Positions 23,069-31,084 of a stretch of 48,770 nucleotides of DNA are shown one piece after another (position 1 is the first letter of the stretch; every line of letters starts with the position of its first letter). The position numbers and the translations under genes were made by a program. The stretch comes from a virus: IMG/VR virus record IMGVR_UViG_3300006802_000085, positions 32,001-80,770 of that record. One strand, 5' to 3'. The notes beneath the pieces were generated by a model, which was not told the DNA's origin, did no database searches, and was given only the letters and a program-made list of their open reading frames with translations.

Positions 23069-25129
23069 ATGAGGAAGCGAAGCGAAGCGGTGGCGAAGAA
23101 GTCGGCGACGAAGTCGGCGACGAAGTCGGCGCAGCAGAAGATGCCGGTGACCGCCGAGACGTTCACGGCCGGGCTCAACCCGGAGCAGGTCGCGGTTGTG
23201 ATGCACGACGACGGGCCCGCGCGCGTGTTCGCCCTCGCGGGGTCGGGCAAGACCGAGTCGTTCGCGCGACGCGTGGCGCGACTCGTCGCCGTGCGCGGCG
23301 TCGACCCCGAGCGCATCCTCGCCGTCACCTTCTCGAAGAAAGGGGCGGACGAGATGCAGACGCGCATCGCGAAAAAGTTCGGGGTCGCCGGTGCGCGGAT
23401 CGGCACGTGGCACTCGCTCTGCCTTCAGATCCTGCGCGAGGACAAGACCGAGCAGGCGACGTGGTCGATCCAGGACTCGGGCCCGGGCACGAGCCCGAAG
23501 ATCGTGCTGAAGGACGTGCTCGGCTGGAAGGGCATGGACTGGAAGGGCGCCGACCTCGCCGCGGTCGAGTCGTTCATCGGCCGGTGCAAGGCGAACCTGT
23601 ACACGCCCGACTCGCCCGAGGCGGCCGACCTCGCCAAGCGCGCGTTCGGCTGGCAGGCGGGGCAGGCGACGCGCGCGTTTCGCCTCTACAACGAGGCGCT
23701 CCGCGACCGGATGATCCTCACCTTCGACGACTTCCTCGTCTTCGCCGCCGAGCACCTGTCGGCCGACGAGAACGCGCGGCGCTCGTGGGCGTCGCGCTGG
23801 GACTACGTGATGCAGGACGAGGCGCAGGACGCGAACCGCGCGCAGGCGCGCATCGGCACCCTGCTCGCGCAGGACCACCGCAACTACATGGTCATCGGCG
23901 ACTGCTACCAAGCCATCTACGGCTTCCGCGGTTCGTCGCCCGAGTACCTCGCGCAGTTCGATCGCGAGTGGCCGGACGCGCGCACGTACGTGCTCCCGCG
24001 CAACTATCGCAGCGGGCGCACCATCATCGCCGCCGCCAACGCCGTCGTCGCGCTCGCCACCGTCGACGGCATCGACGTGCCCACGCAGATGATCGGTGAG
24101 CGCGACCTCGACGGCGCCGTGAGCATCACCTGCACCGAGAGCCTCGACGACGAGGCCAACGTCGTCGCCGACGCCATCGTGTCCAGCACGCGCACGGGCG
24201 AGAGCGTGCTCAGCGACCACACCATCCTGTTCCGTACCAACGCGCAATCGCGCGCGCTGGAGGAGGCGCTTCTCGCGCGCCGCGTCCCCTACGTCGTCGT
24301 CGGCGGCGTGAGCTTCTACGAGCGCAAGGAGGTGCGCGACCTCCTCGCCTACCTGCGGCTCGCGGCGCGCCGCGGGCGCGTCGAGGACATCAAGCGCAGC
24401 ATCAACACGCCGTTCCGGTTCCTCGGCGCGCGCTTCGTGGACAAGGTCATGGCCGCTGCTGAAGCGTACGGGGAAGCGGGCGTGAACTGGGCGGAGGTGG
24501 TCGAGGATGTGTGTGAGCGCGAGCGGGTCCAATCGCGTCAGCGCGCGAGCGCGCGCGACTGGGTCGGGCTCATCCGCTACATGCAGGGCGCGATCGACGG
24601 CGGGTCGGCGGACGAGGCGCGGCCGGCGGCGTTGCTGGAGCACGTGGTGTCGACGACGCGTTACATCGACTACCTCAACAAGGAGGAGGGCGGCGAGACC
24701 ACCGAGAACAGCGGCGCCGCGAACGTGCGCGAGATGGTCCGTGTCGCGGAACGGTTCGCCACCGCGGCGGAGCTGCTCGACTACATCGACGAGACCATCG
24801 CGAGCGCGCGCCGTCAGCGCGAGGACAAGCAGGCGGGCGGCGAGCGCGTGCTGCTCATGAGCGTGCACCGGTCGAAGGGGCTGGAGTGGCCGCGCGTCTA
24901 CGTCGTGGGGATGAACGAGATGATTCTGCCCCACGCCAAGGGCGACGACCAGGAAGAGCGGCGGCTCGCGTACGTCGCGATGACGCGCGCGCGCGACCAC
25001 CTGTACCTGTCGCACGTGCGCCGCATCGCGGTGCGCGCCGGCATCCGCGATGCGGAGCCGAGCCGGTTCTTGCTCGACACCGGGCTGCCGCTCGACGCGC
25101 CCCGCGCGGTGGCGATGGGCGCGGAGTGA
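23069..25129 (+). CDS. UvrD/Rep-family SF1 helicase
   Basis: 686 residues from ATG 23069 behind AAAAGGAGG. Walker A ALAGSGKT (55-62), motif Ia LAVTFSKKGADEM, motif II as QDEAQD, motif III GDCYQAIYGFRGS, motif IV NYRSG, and motif V/VI SVHRSKGLEWPRVYVVGMN with EERRLAYVAMTRARDHLYL. This is a full 3'-5' SF1A helicase for repair or fork restart. The N-terminus MRKRSEAVAKKSATKSATKSA is basic with a tandem 12-base repeat and belongs to the shared M(K/R)xRSE group. Confidence 0.9.
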   Translation: MRKRSEAVAKKSATKSATKSAQQKMPVTAETFTAGLNPEQVAVVMHDDGPARVFALAGSGKTESFARRVARLVAVRGVDPERILAVTFSKKGADEMQTRIAKKFGVAGARIGTWHSLCLQILREDKTEQATWSIQDSGPGTSPKIVLKDVLGWKGMDWKGADLAAVESFIGRCKANLYTPDSPEAADLAKRAFGWQAGQATRAFRLYNEALRDRMILTFDDFLVFAAEHLSADENARRSWASRWDYVMQDEAQDANRAQARIGTLLAQDHRNYMVIGDCYQAIYGFRGSSPEYLAQFDREWPDARTYVLPRNYRSGRTIIAAANAVVALATVDGIDVPTQMIGERDLDGAVSITCTESLDDEANVVADAIVSSTRTGESVLSDHTILFRTNAQSRALEEALLARRVPYVVVGGVSFYERKEVRDLLAYLRLAARRGRVEDIKRSINTPFRFLGARFVDKVMAAAEAYGEAGVNWAEVVEDVCERERVQSRQRASARDWVGLIRYMQGAIDGGSADEARPAALLEHVVSTTRYIDYLNKEEGGETTENSGAANVREMVRVAERFATAAELLDYIDETIASARRQREDKQAGGERVLLMSVHRSKGLEWPRVYVVGMNEMILPHAKGDDQEERRLAYVAMTRARDHLYLSHVRRIAVRAGIRDAEPSRFLLDTGLPLDAPRAVAMGAE

Positions 25130-25140
25130 AGGAGGGGATG

Positions 25141-25806
25141 ATGGCGAATCTCGACAAGCTCATGCACGCGCTGCGCGACGGCGCGATCGACTTCGGCGCG
25201 TACGTGGCGCAGACGCGGAGGGAGTACGGCTCGATGGCGCGCTACCTGCTCCGGCGCTGGCGCGTGCCGGAGTGGGTGAACGAGCACGACGTCGAGCAGG
25301 AGCTGTACTTGGAGACGTGGCGCATGGTGGTGGACGGTGGGTGTTCGTGGGAGTCGGGACGAGGGCCGACGCTCGCGCGGTGGGTGGTGTTCGGCGCGAT
25401 GTCGGCGGCGAAGCGCAAGCTGCACCGCGCGCGGGGAGTGAGCGTGAGCGGCAACCCCGACCGCTTGCCCTCACCTCGCCACGAGCGGCCGATCTCCCAC
25501 ATCGAGGATTCGGGCGAGTCGCTTCTCGACACGCTTCACTCGACGGAGCCACCGGCCGATGCGGCGCTGGAACGGGCCCAAGAAACGCGCCGCGCCGCAA
25601 CGGCGGCGCTCCGTGCCTGCACCACGCGTGCGGAACGCTATGCCGTGCTGGCGGTCCGTGAAGCGGGCTCGGTGGACGGAGCGGCGGCGGTGCTGTACGA
25701 GGACATAGACCATCGCATTGCGCTCCGGCTCGGGGACGAGGTCGCGGCGGATCGTTTTGTGCGCCGGCGAGCGGCGGCGGTGGCGCGGAGGATGATGGGG
25801 GCGTAG
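25141..25806 (+). CDS. sigma-factor-like protein (region 2 only)
   Basis: 221 residues; AAGGAGG fits ATG 25141 better than ATG 25138. Residues about 30-98 match sigma-70 region 2: YLLRRWRVPEWVNEHDVEQELYLETWRMV (compare the region 2.2 pattern DLVQEVFLRAW) and LARWVVFGAMSAAKRKLHRARG. The C-terminal half shows at best a degenerate region 4, with no clear helix-turn-helix. Phage T4 gp55 is a known sigma that reads only a -10 box. This protein is a candidate reader of the CATAACC boxes, which lack a -35; that link is inference. Confidence 0.55.
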   Translation: MANLDKLMHALRDGAIDFGAYVAQTRREYGSMARYLLRRWRVPEWVNEHDVEQELYLETWRMVVDGGCSWESGRGPTLARWVVFGAMSAAKRKLHRARGVSVSGNPDRLPSPRHERPISHIEDSGESLLDTLHSTEPPADAALERAQETRRAATAALRACTTRAERYAVLAVREAGSVDGAAAVLYEDIDHRIALRLGDEVAADRFVRRRAAAVARRMMGA

Positions 25807-25873
25807 GGGCGAGGGTTGACGCGGCCAGTGGGCCGCGGTGATGTGTTGGACCAAGTAGCAGGAGGATAGAGCG

Positions 25874-27187
25874 ATGGCGACGACGACGGTGCAGGCGGCG
25901 GTCAAGGGACGGCGTAACGGCATTGGGGGGTTCTACGTGGGGCGTGTGGACGCGGCGGTCATGCGCCGGTGGGTGAGCGCGCACGGGCTCGATCTCGGGC
26001 TCGACATCGCGACGGCCGGTTCGGAAGAGATCGCGCTCGCGCTCGCGCTTCACTTCGGCAAGACGGTTGCGATGACCGACCAAGTCCGGTGCGACAACTG
26101 CAACGGCATCAGCAGCAGCAGTGAGGAGGCGTGCCCGTTCTGCGGCGACGAGGGCGAGGTCGACACCGAAAGCGCCGACGAGGACGAGGGCGACGCCGAC
26201 GAGGGCGACGCCGACGACGCCGACGAGGACGAGGACGAGGAGGACGAGGACGAGGAGGACGAGGGCGACGCCGACGAGGACGAGGACGAGGGTGACGCCG
26301 ACGCCGACGAGGACGAGGACGAGGGCGACGCCGACGAACTGGTTGCCGCTGCGGCACCGGTGACGGCGGCGAAGAAGCCCGCGGCGAAGAAGCCCGCGGC
26401 GAAGGAGGAGGGCGACATGGGAACGAACGGGGCGATGACGGTGGCGGCGAACGGGGCGATGACGGGGTCGGCGAAGGCGCTCGACAAAGCGGTCGCCGAC
26501 GTCAAGCGTCTCCTCAGCGACAGCCACGAACGCTACTACGAGTTCGCACAGAAGGTGCTGGAGATCCAGACCAAGCAGTTGTGGAAGCTGCGACGTGGCG
26601 ACGACGGCAAGGCGCAGAAATACAAAAGCTGGGAGTCGTTCGTGCTCGCCGAGCTGGGAATGAGCGTCGCGCATGCTTGGAACGCGATCGAGACCGCGAA
26701 CCACTACAAGAGCGCGGCCGAGATCAACGAGGTGGGCGGGAAGACGAAGGCGGCGCTGCTGCTCCGGGTCGTGCCTCAGGAGCGCGAGAAGTTGAAGGAG
26801 AAGGCGAAGGCGGGCGCGACCAAGCGTGAGCTGCAGAAGGCCGTCGACGAGAGCCGGAAGAAGTACGGCTCGCCCAAGACGTCGCAGCAGGCGAAGGCCG
26901 GCGCGAAAGCCGGCGAGAAGAAAAAGGCGGCGGCCGAAGCGAAGGCGGCGAAGTCGGCGGAGCGGATCACGGTCGCGAACATCACTGGCTCGCGGGCGAT
27001 CAAGCTGTACAAGAAGCCGGCGTCGTTGAAAGGCCTGCAGTGGCCGCCGGACACGCGCGCGACGCGCATCGGCGATCAACCCTTCGGCCGACTCGAACTG
27101 CAGCCGGGGGTGGTCCAGTACTTCAGCGTCGTCAAGCGCGAGAGCGGCGAGTGGGTGCTCAACGTGCAGACCGTTCGCGAGGATTGA
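25874..27187 (+). CDS. zinc-ribbon protein with long acidic tract
   Basis: 437 residues; AGGAGG ribosome site. Zinc ribbon C73/C76...C87/C90, then about 60 residues of almost only Asp/Glu with Gly and Ala (26157-26336), a basic AAKKPAAKKPAAK stretch, and a helical domain with LLSDSHERYYEFAQKVLEIQTKQLWKL and SWESFVLAELGMSVAHAWNAIETA, which looks like a helix-turn-helix of phage DNA-binding proteins. The end has a beta-rich segment. The acidic tract could mimic DNA or contact basic partners. Family unknown. Confidence 0.65.
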   Translation: MATTTVQAAVKGRRNGIGGFYVGRVDAAVMRRWVSAHGLDLGLDIATAGSEEIALALALHFGKTVAMTDQVRCDNCNGISSSSEEACPFCGDEGEVDTESADEDEGDADEGDADDADEDEDEEDEDEEDEGDADEDEDEGDADADEDEDEGDADELVAAAAPVTAAKKPAAKKPAAKEEGDMGTNGAMTVAANGAMTGSAKALDKAVADVKRLLSDSHERYYEFAQKVLEIQTKQLWKLRRGDDGKAQKYKSWESFVLAELGMSVAHAWNAIETANHYKSAAEINEVGGKTKAALLLRVVPQEREKLKEKAKAGATKRELQKAVDESRKKYGSPKTSQQAKAGAKAGEKKKAAAEAKAAKSAERITVANITGSRAIKLYKKPASLKGLQWPPDTRATRIGDQPFGRLELQPGVVQYFSVVKRESGEWVLNVQTVRED

Positions 27188-27198
27188 GCCGGACGCGC

Positions 27199-27204
27199 CA
27201 TAAC
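27199..27204 (+). promoter_or_regulatory. -10-like box, type C (CATAAC)
   Basis: GACGCGCCATAACCCC; the polymerase GTG is 9 bases after the box with no ribosome site. Confidence 0.65.
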
Positions 27205-27212
27205 CCCTTGGC

Positions 27213-30185
27213 GTGACCGCGCCCGCCACCAAGCTCCCGATCGTTAACGCGTTCGTCGACGATGATGGGAGGCACATCCAACTGTTCGAGCTACACCCCG
27301 ACGGCGTCGTGCGACGCCGTCGGGAGCGCGCGACTTACGCTACCTACCATCGGCGGAGCGACATCAGCCTGCAGACGCTGCGCGCGCTCAAGTCCTCGGC
27401 CCACGTCGCACACGTCGCCTACGAGGGCAACGGTCGCGAGTGGGTGCGCGTAGGCTGGGCCGACGAGTCGCTGCGGCGTATCGCGCGACACAAGTTTCGC
27501 GACATGGGCATCGGGTGCTACGAGGGCGACGTCGACCCGGTGATGTGGTGGCTCGTTCACCACGATGCGGCGATCGCTAAGCCGCGCCGGTGCTACCTCG
27601 ACATCGAGACCGACTCGCGGGTGTCGCTCACACGCAAGCAAGACATGCGCGTGCTGACATGGGCGATGACGGCGCACGACACCGGCGTGACGTTGTCGGG
27701 GGTGCTCGAACGCGACGACGACGACGCCGAGGCGGACTTGCTTCAACGCCTCGCTGACGCGCTCGCCGACTACGATCAGGTCTGTGTGTGGGAGGGCGAT
27801 TGGAAGGGTGGCGAGTTCGACAGCTTCGTCGTGCCGGCGCGGATGCAGCGCACGGGTGTCGACGCGGACGCGCGGCGGTGGGTGTGGCTGAACCAACTCG
27901 CGGTCTGGAAGAAGATGAACATGCACTCGGCCGAGAGCGGCGCCGAGAAGGAATCGTTCAAGCTCGACGACATCGCGTTCGAGCAGTTGCGCATGGGCAA
28001 GGAGCCAACGCCGGAGTGGGTGCGCGAGCGTTTCGGCGAACGCGCAGATCGCGGGCTCGGCGCGCTCGCGTGGGATCTATGGGAGGCCGGCGGCCGCTTC
28101 CGCGATCTGCTCCTTCGCTACAACATCCGCGACGCGGAGCTCCTCCACAAGTTGGAGCAAAAGAAAGGATACATCACGCTCTTCCAAGCGACGGCGGAGC
28201 TATGCGGGATCCCACCCGTGACGCAGAGCCTCATGCCGACGCGGCAGATGGACGGCTACATCCTTCGTCTCGGACGACGCCGCAACCACCGCTTCCCGAC
28301 GAAGGTGTTTCGCGAGGACGAGGGCGAGCGCAAGAAGTTTCGCGGCGCCGTCGTCTTTCACCCGAAGTCGGTGCCGGACCCGGGCGAGAACTGGACGGCG
28401 GAGGACGCGGCGGCGTGGCGGCGCACGCACGGGTTCGCCAACGGGATCTTGCGCAACGTGCACGTGTGCGACTTCAAAAGCCTGTACCCGTCGGTGATGC
28501 GCACATGGAACCTCTCGGGCGACGCCGTCGTCGGCAAGATGTCGGCGGCCGAGTTCGAGCGCGCGGGTGCAGGCGAGGGCCGGTGCTGGAGTCCGGGCAC
28601 AGGTGTGGTTACGCGCGTTGAGCCCGAGGGGTTCTTACCGTTGGCGCTGCGCGATCTCATGGCGCAGCGCCAGCAGTACGCCGACGCCGCGGCGAAGCTG
28701 CCATATGGCACGCCGGAGTGGCTCGACGCCATGAGCAAGTCGACCGCGTGCAAGGTTACCGCAAACAGCTTCTACGGCGGCGGCGGCTCGCCGGGCTCGC
28801 GTTACTACGACGTGGACGTGAGCGAGTCGTGCACGCAGAACGGCGTGCACTTCCTCCGGTTGACGGCGTCCGAGGGTGAGCGGCGCGGAATGGTGCTCGT
28901 GTACGGCGACACCGACTCGAACATGGTCATCGGCCCGACGATGCAGGGCTTCGACCGGTTCGTGCGGTGGATGAACGCGAAGCGGATTCCTGAGGAGGTC
29001 GCGCGCTACGGCTGCCGCGAGAACTACATCGAGAACGCGTTCGAGAAGAGCTATGACCGCGTCGTGTTCGTGCGTGCGAAGGCGTACGTGGCCTCGTTGC
29101 TCCATTACAAGTGGAGCACGACATGCAACCGGTGCACGAAGCCGAGCGGCGGCCCCGGGTCCGTCGACGCCCGCACGCTGACGTGCCGCGACTGCGGCTA
29201 CGTCTACGACAGCATGCCGAAGAACTTGGGCGAGCCCGAGATCAAGGGCGTGGCGTACAAGCGCGGGGACAAGGGCAAGCTCGCGCGCGAGCTACAGGGG
29301 AAGGTCATCGACCTGCTCGTCGGTGGGCTCACGGTGAAGGGCGCCGACGGTAAACGTAGGTCGGCCAACGAGGGGTTGCGCATCGGTGCCGACGTTGATG
29401 GAGCCGTTGTCGTCGAGGATCCGAGCGCGCCCGCGCGCGTCGTGGAGACGCCAACAGACGACGTCGACGTCTACCGCGCCGTCATCCGGCGCGCGCGCGA
29501 TCACGTGCTCTCGGGGCCGCTCACATTGGAAGAAGTGCGGTTCTCGAAAGGGATCAACAAGCGCCTGCGCGAGTACGCGAAGCGCGGCGCGAACGGCAAG
29601 GAGTCGGTGCCGGCGCACGTCGGGGTCGCGCGCGTGCTGGAGTCGCGCGGTGAAGTCGTTGGGGTCGGCTCGCGGATCGAGTACGTGGTCGTCGACGGGT
29701 CGACGACGCCCCAACGTGTCATCCCCGCGAGCGACTACGCGGGGGAGTGCGATCGCTACTACTTGTGGGAGCGCGTGTACGAACCCTCGAAGTCGCTGCT
29801 CACGGCGGCGTTTCCGGATGAGGACTGGGAGCAGTGGGGCGACGTTCGCCCCAAGGTCTCGCGGCACAAGCAGAAGGTGCCGGAGGGTCAGCTTGGGCTT
29901 GACCTCGTGCCGGCGTCTACCCGGGTAAACGCCGCCGACGAGATCGCGCTGCCGGCGTTTCGCGCCGCGCCTTTGATCGTCGAGGTGCCGGAGGACGCGG
30001 GCGAGGCCACGTTGTCGCGGTTGCGCGATTGCTTCCGGCGCAACCCCGGCGCCCGTGCCGTCGAGGTGCACATCATCACGCGCGCGGGCGGGCGCGCCGT
30101 ACAGGCGATCGACGCCAGGGTGTCGACCGGCCCCAAGCTGATGGACGAAGTCACGCGTGTGCTCGCGGGCGACAACGCGCCATAA
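27213..30185 (+). CDS. DNA polymerase, family B
   Basis: 990 residues from GTG 27213. Exonuclease motif I is YLDIETD (D130, E132). Polymerase motif A is DFKSLYPSVM (D420), motif B KVTANSFYGG (K514) and motif C YGDTDS (D566, D568). A four-cysteine zinc ribbon (C638, C641, C658, C661) sits between palm and thumb, an unusual place. A late segment ASTRVNAAD is encoded by the dispersed palindrome. The stop codon TAA lies inside the next CATAAC box. This is the replicative polymerase with proofreading. Confidence 0.92.
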   Translation: MTAPATKLPIVNAFVDDDGRHIQLFELHPDGVVRRRRERATYATYHRRSDISLQTLRALKSSAHVAHVAYEGNGREWVRVGWADESLRRIARHKFRDMGIGCYEGDVDPVMWWLVHHDAAIAKPRRCYLDIETDSRVSLTRKQDMRVLTWAMTAHDTGVTLSGVLERDDDDAEADLLQRLADALADYDQVCVWEGDWKGGEFDSFVVPARMQRTGVDADARRWVWLNQLAVWKKMNMHSAESGAEKESFKLDDIAFEQLRMGKEPTPEWVRERFGERADRGLGALAWDLWEAGGRFRDLLLRYNIRDAELLHKLEQKKGYITLFQATAELCGIPPVTQSLMPTRQMDGYILRLGRRRNHRFPTKVFREDEGERKKFRGAVVFHPKSVPDPGENWTAEDAAAWRRTHGFANGILRNVHVCDFKSLYPSVMRTWNLSGDAVVGKMSAAEFERAGAGEGRCWSPGTGVVTRVEPEGFLPLALRDLMAQRQQYADAAAKLPYGTPEWLDAMSKSTACKVTANSFYGGGGSPGSRYYDVDVSESCTQNGVHFLRLTASEGERRGMVLVYGDTDSNMVIGPTMQGFDRFVRWMNAKRIPEEVARYGCRENYIENAFEKSYDRVVFVRAKAYVASLLHYKWSTTCNRCTKPSGGPGSVDARTLTCRDCGYVYDSMPKNLGEPEIKGVAYKRGDKGKLARELQGKVIDLLVGGLTVKGADGKRRSANEGLRIGADVDGAVVVEDPSAPARVVETPTDDVDVYRAVIRRARDHVLSGPLTLEEVRFSKGINKRLREYAKRGANGKESVPAHVGVARVLESRGEVVGVGSRIEYVVVDGSTTPQRVIPASDYAGECDRYYLWERVYEPSKSLLTAAFPDEDWEQWGDVRPKVSRHKQKVPEGQLGLDLVPASTRVNAADEIALPAFRAAPLIVEVPEDAGEATLSRLRDCFRRNPGARAVEVHIITRAGGRAVQAIDARVSTGPKLMDEVTRVLAGDNAP
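29914..29931 (+). repeat. dispersed palindrome, copy 6 (inside polymerase gene)
   Basis: CGTCTACCCGGGTAAACG, flanked by CGG/CCG that extend the symmetry to 24 bases. Read in frame as STRVNA near the polymerase C-terminus. Confidence 0.92.
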
Positions 30186-30186
30186 C
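30181..30186 (+). promoter_or_regulatory. -10-like box, type C (CATAAC)
   Basis: AACGCGCCATAACC overlaps the polymerase stop codon. A GTG is 8 bases after the box and opens a 13-codon leader ORF. Confidence 0.6.
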
Positions 30187-30193
30187 CTAGAGC

Positions 30194-30235
30194 GTGGAGG
30201 GTGCGACGATGGTCCTCGCGTCGGAAGCTTTGTGA
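30194..30235 (+). CDS. 13-residue leader ORF
   Basis: GTG 30194 sits at the type C start position and reads MEGATMVLASEAL*. Its stop overlaps GTG 30232, the first possible start of the next protein. Could be a translational-coupling leader or chance. Confidence 0.3.
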   Translation: MEGATMVLASEAL

Positions 30236-30996
30236 TCGCGGGCGCGCACTACTGCGTTGTTTGCGGTGAGCCGATGTGGCCCGGCGACGAGCATGCGCGC
30301 GACGACGTGGGGGCGTGGTGTGAGACGTGCTGTAACTTGCCCGAGGAGGCGACGGCGATGAAGACGAGAAGCGAGGCGAAGAAGGCGAAGGTGGAACCGC
30401 GCGAGCCGACGGAGGTGGAGCGCATCAGCGACGACCTCAACGAGGCGATGGGCAAGGTGCGGCAGATCCCTGCGAACCCGTTCCGTTGGCCGAGCGCGCA
30501 CCGGCGCGCGGAGGAGACGGAGCTGCGCGACGACCTCAAGCGGGTGGTCGAGACCATCTTCGTCGACGACATCCACGGCGAGTGGGCGGAGCTGGAGAAG
30601 GGGCTCATGCTCGGGGCGAAGCGCACGGAGCACGCGCACGTCATCGCCGCGCTCGACCGCGCAGCGCGCCGCGCCGACCGCGCGCACCGGCTCTACCTTA
30701 CGGCGAAGCTCGCACGCGAGAAGTGGGAGGCGGAGAACGAGGCGGTGTGGGGCGGGATGTGGACGGCGGCGACCAACGCGTTGCAAGCGGAGAAGGACGC
30801 GGGCACGCGCTCGAAGCAGATCACGGACGCGGACGTGAAGGCGCGCGTGGGCGTGATGTTCCCGGACGAGCACCGGGCGCAGGAGGAGCGGCGGCGGTCG
30901 GTGGAGCTGACGGTGCGCGCGCTCGAACGCTTGTCCGATCTATGGTTCGCGCGCATGCGCAACCTCGACGCCATGGTGTCGAAGCTCCGCGGTTGA
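30232..30996 (+). CDS. zinc-finger/helical protein with probable internal start at 30358
   Basis: From GTG 30232 the product is 254 residues, with CVVCGEPMWPGDEH...CETCC as an N-terminal zinc finger. The ATG at 30358, with GAGGAGGCGACGGCG before it, gives 212 residues beginning MKTRSEAKKAKV, the shared N-terminal motif. The body is long charged helices (EVERISDDLNEAMGKVRQ..., AEETELRDDLKRVVETIF..., EERRRSVELTVRALERLSDLWF), probably coiled coil. Both forms may be made. Unknown function, between polymerase and SSB genes. Confidence 0.6.
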   Translation: MIAGAHYCVVCGEPMWPGDEHARDDVGAWCETCCNLPEEATAMKTRSEAKKAKVEPREPTEVERISDDLNEAMGKVRQIPANPFRWPSAHRRAEETELRDDLKRVVETIFVDDIHGEWAELEKGLMLGAKRTEHAHVIAALDRAARRADRAHRLYLTAKLAREKWEAENEAVWGGMWTAATNALQAEKDAGTRSKQITDADVKARVGVMFPDEHRAQEERRRSVELTVRALERLSDLWFARMRNLDAMVSKLRG

Positions 30997-31007
30997 CGCG
31001 TCCGCGC

Positions 31008-31013
31008 CATAAC
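31008..31013 (+). promoter_or_regulatory. -10-like box, type C (CATAAC)
   Basis: CCGCGCCATAACCC. A GTG occurs 8 bases on, but the SSB-like gene starts at 31085 behind GAACGAGG, so this mRNA seems to carry a leader of about 65 bases. Confidence 0.6.
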
Positions 31014-31084
31014 CCTAAACGTGATCGGTCCACCCGGCGGAAGCCCGTCGGCGGACGTCTACGAAAGAAGAACGAGGCAAGACG

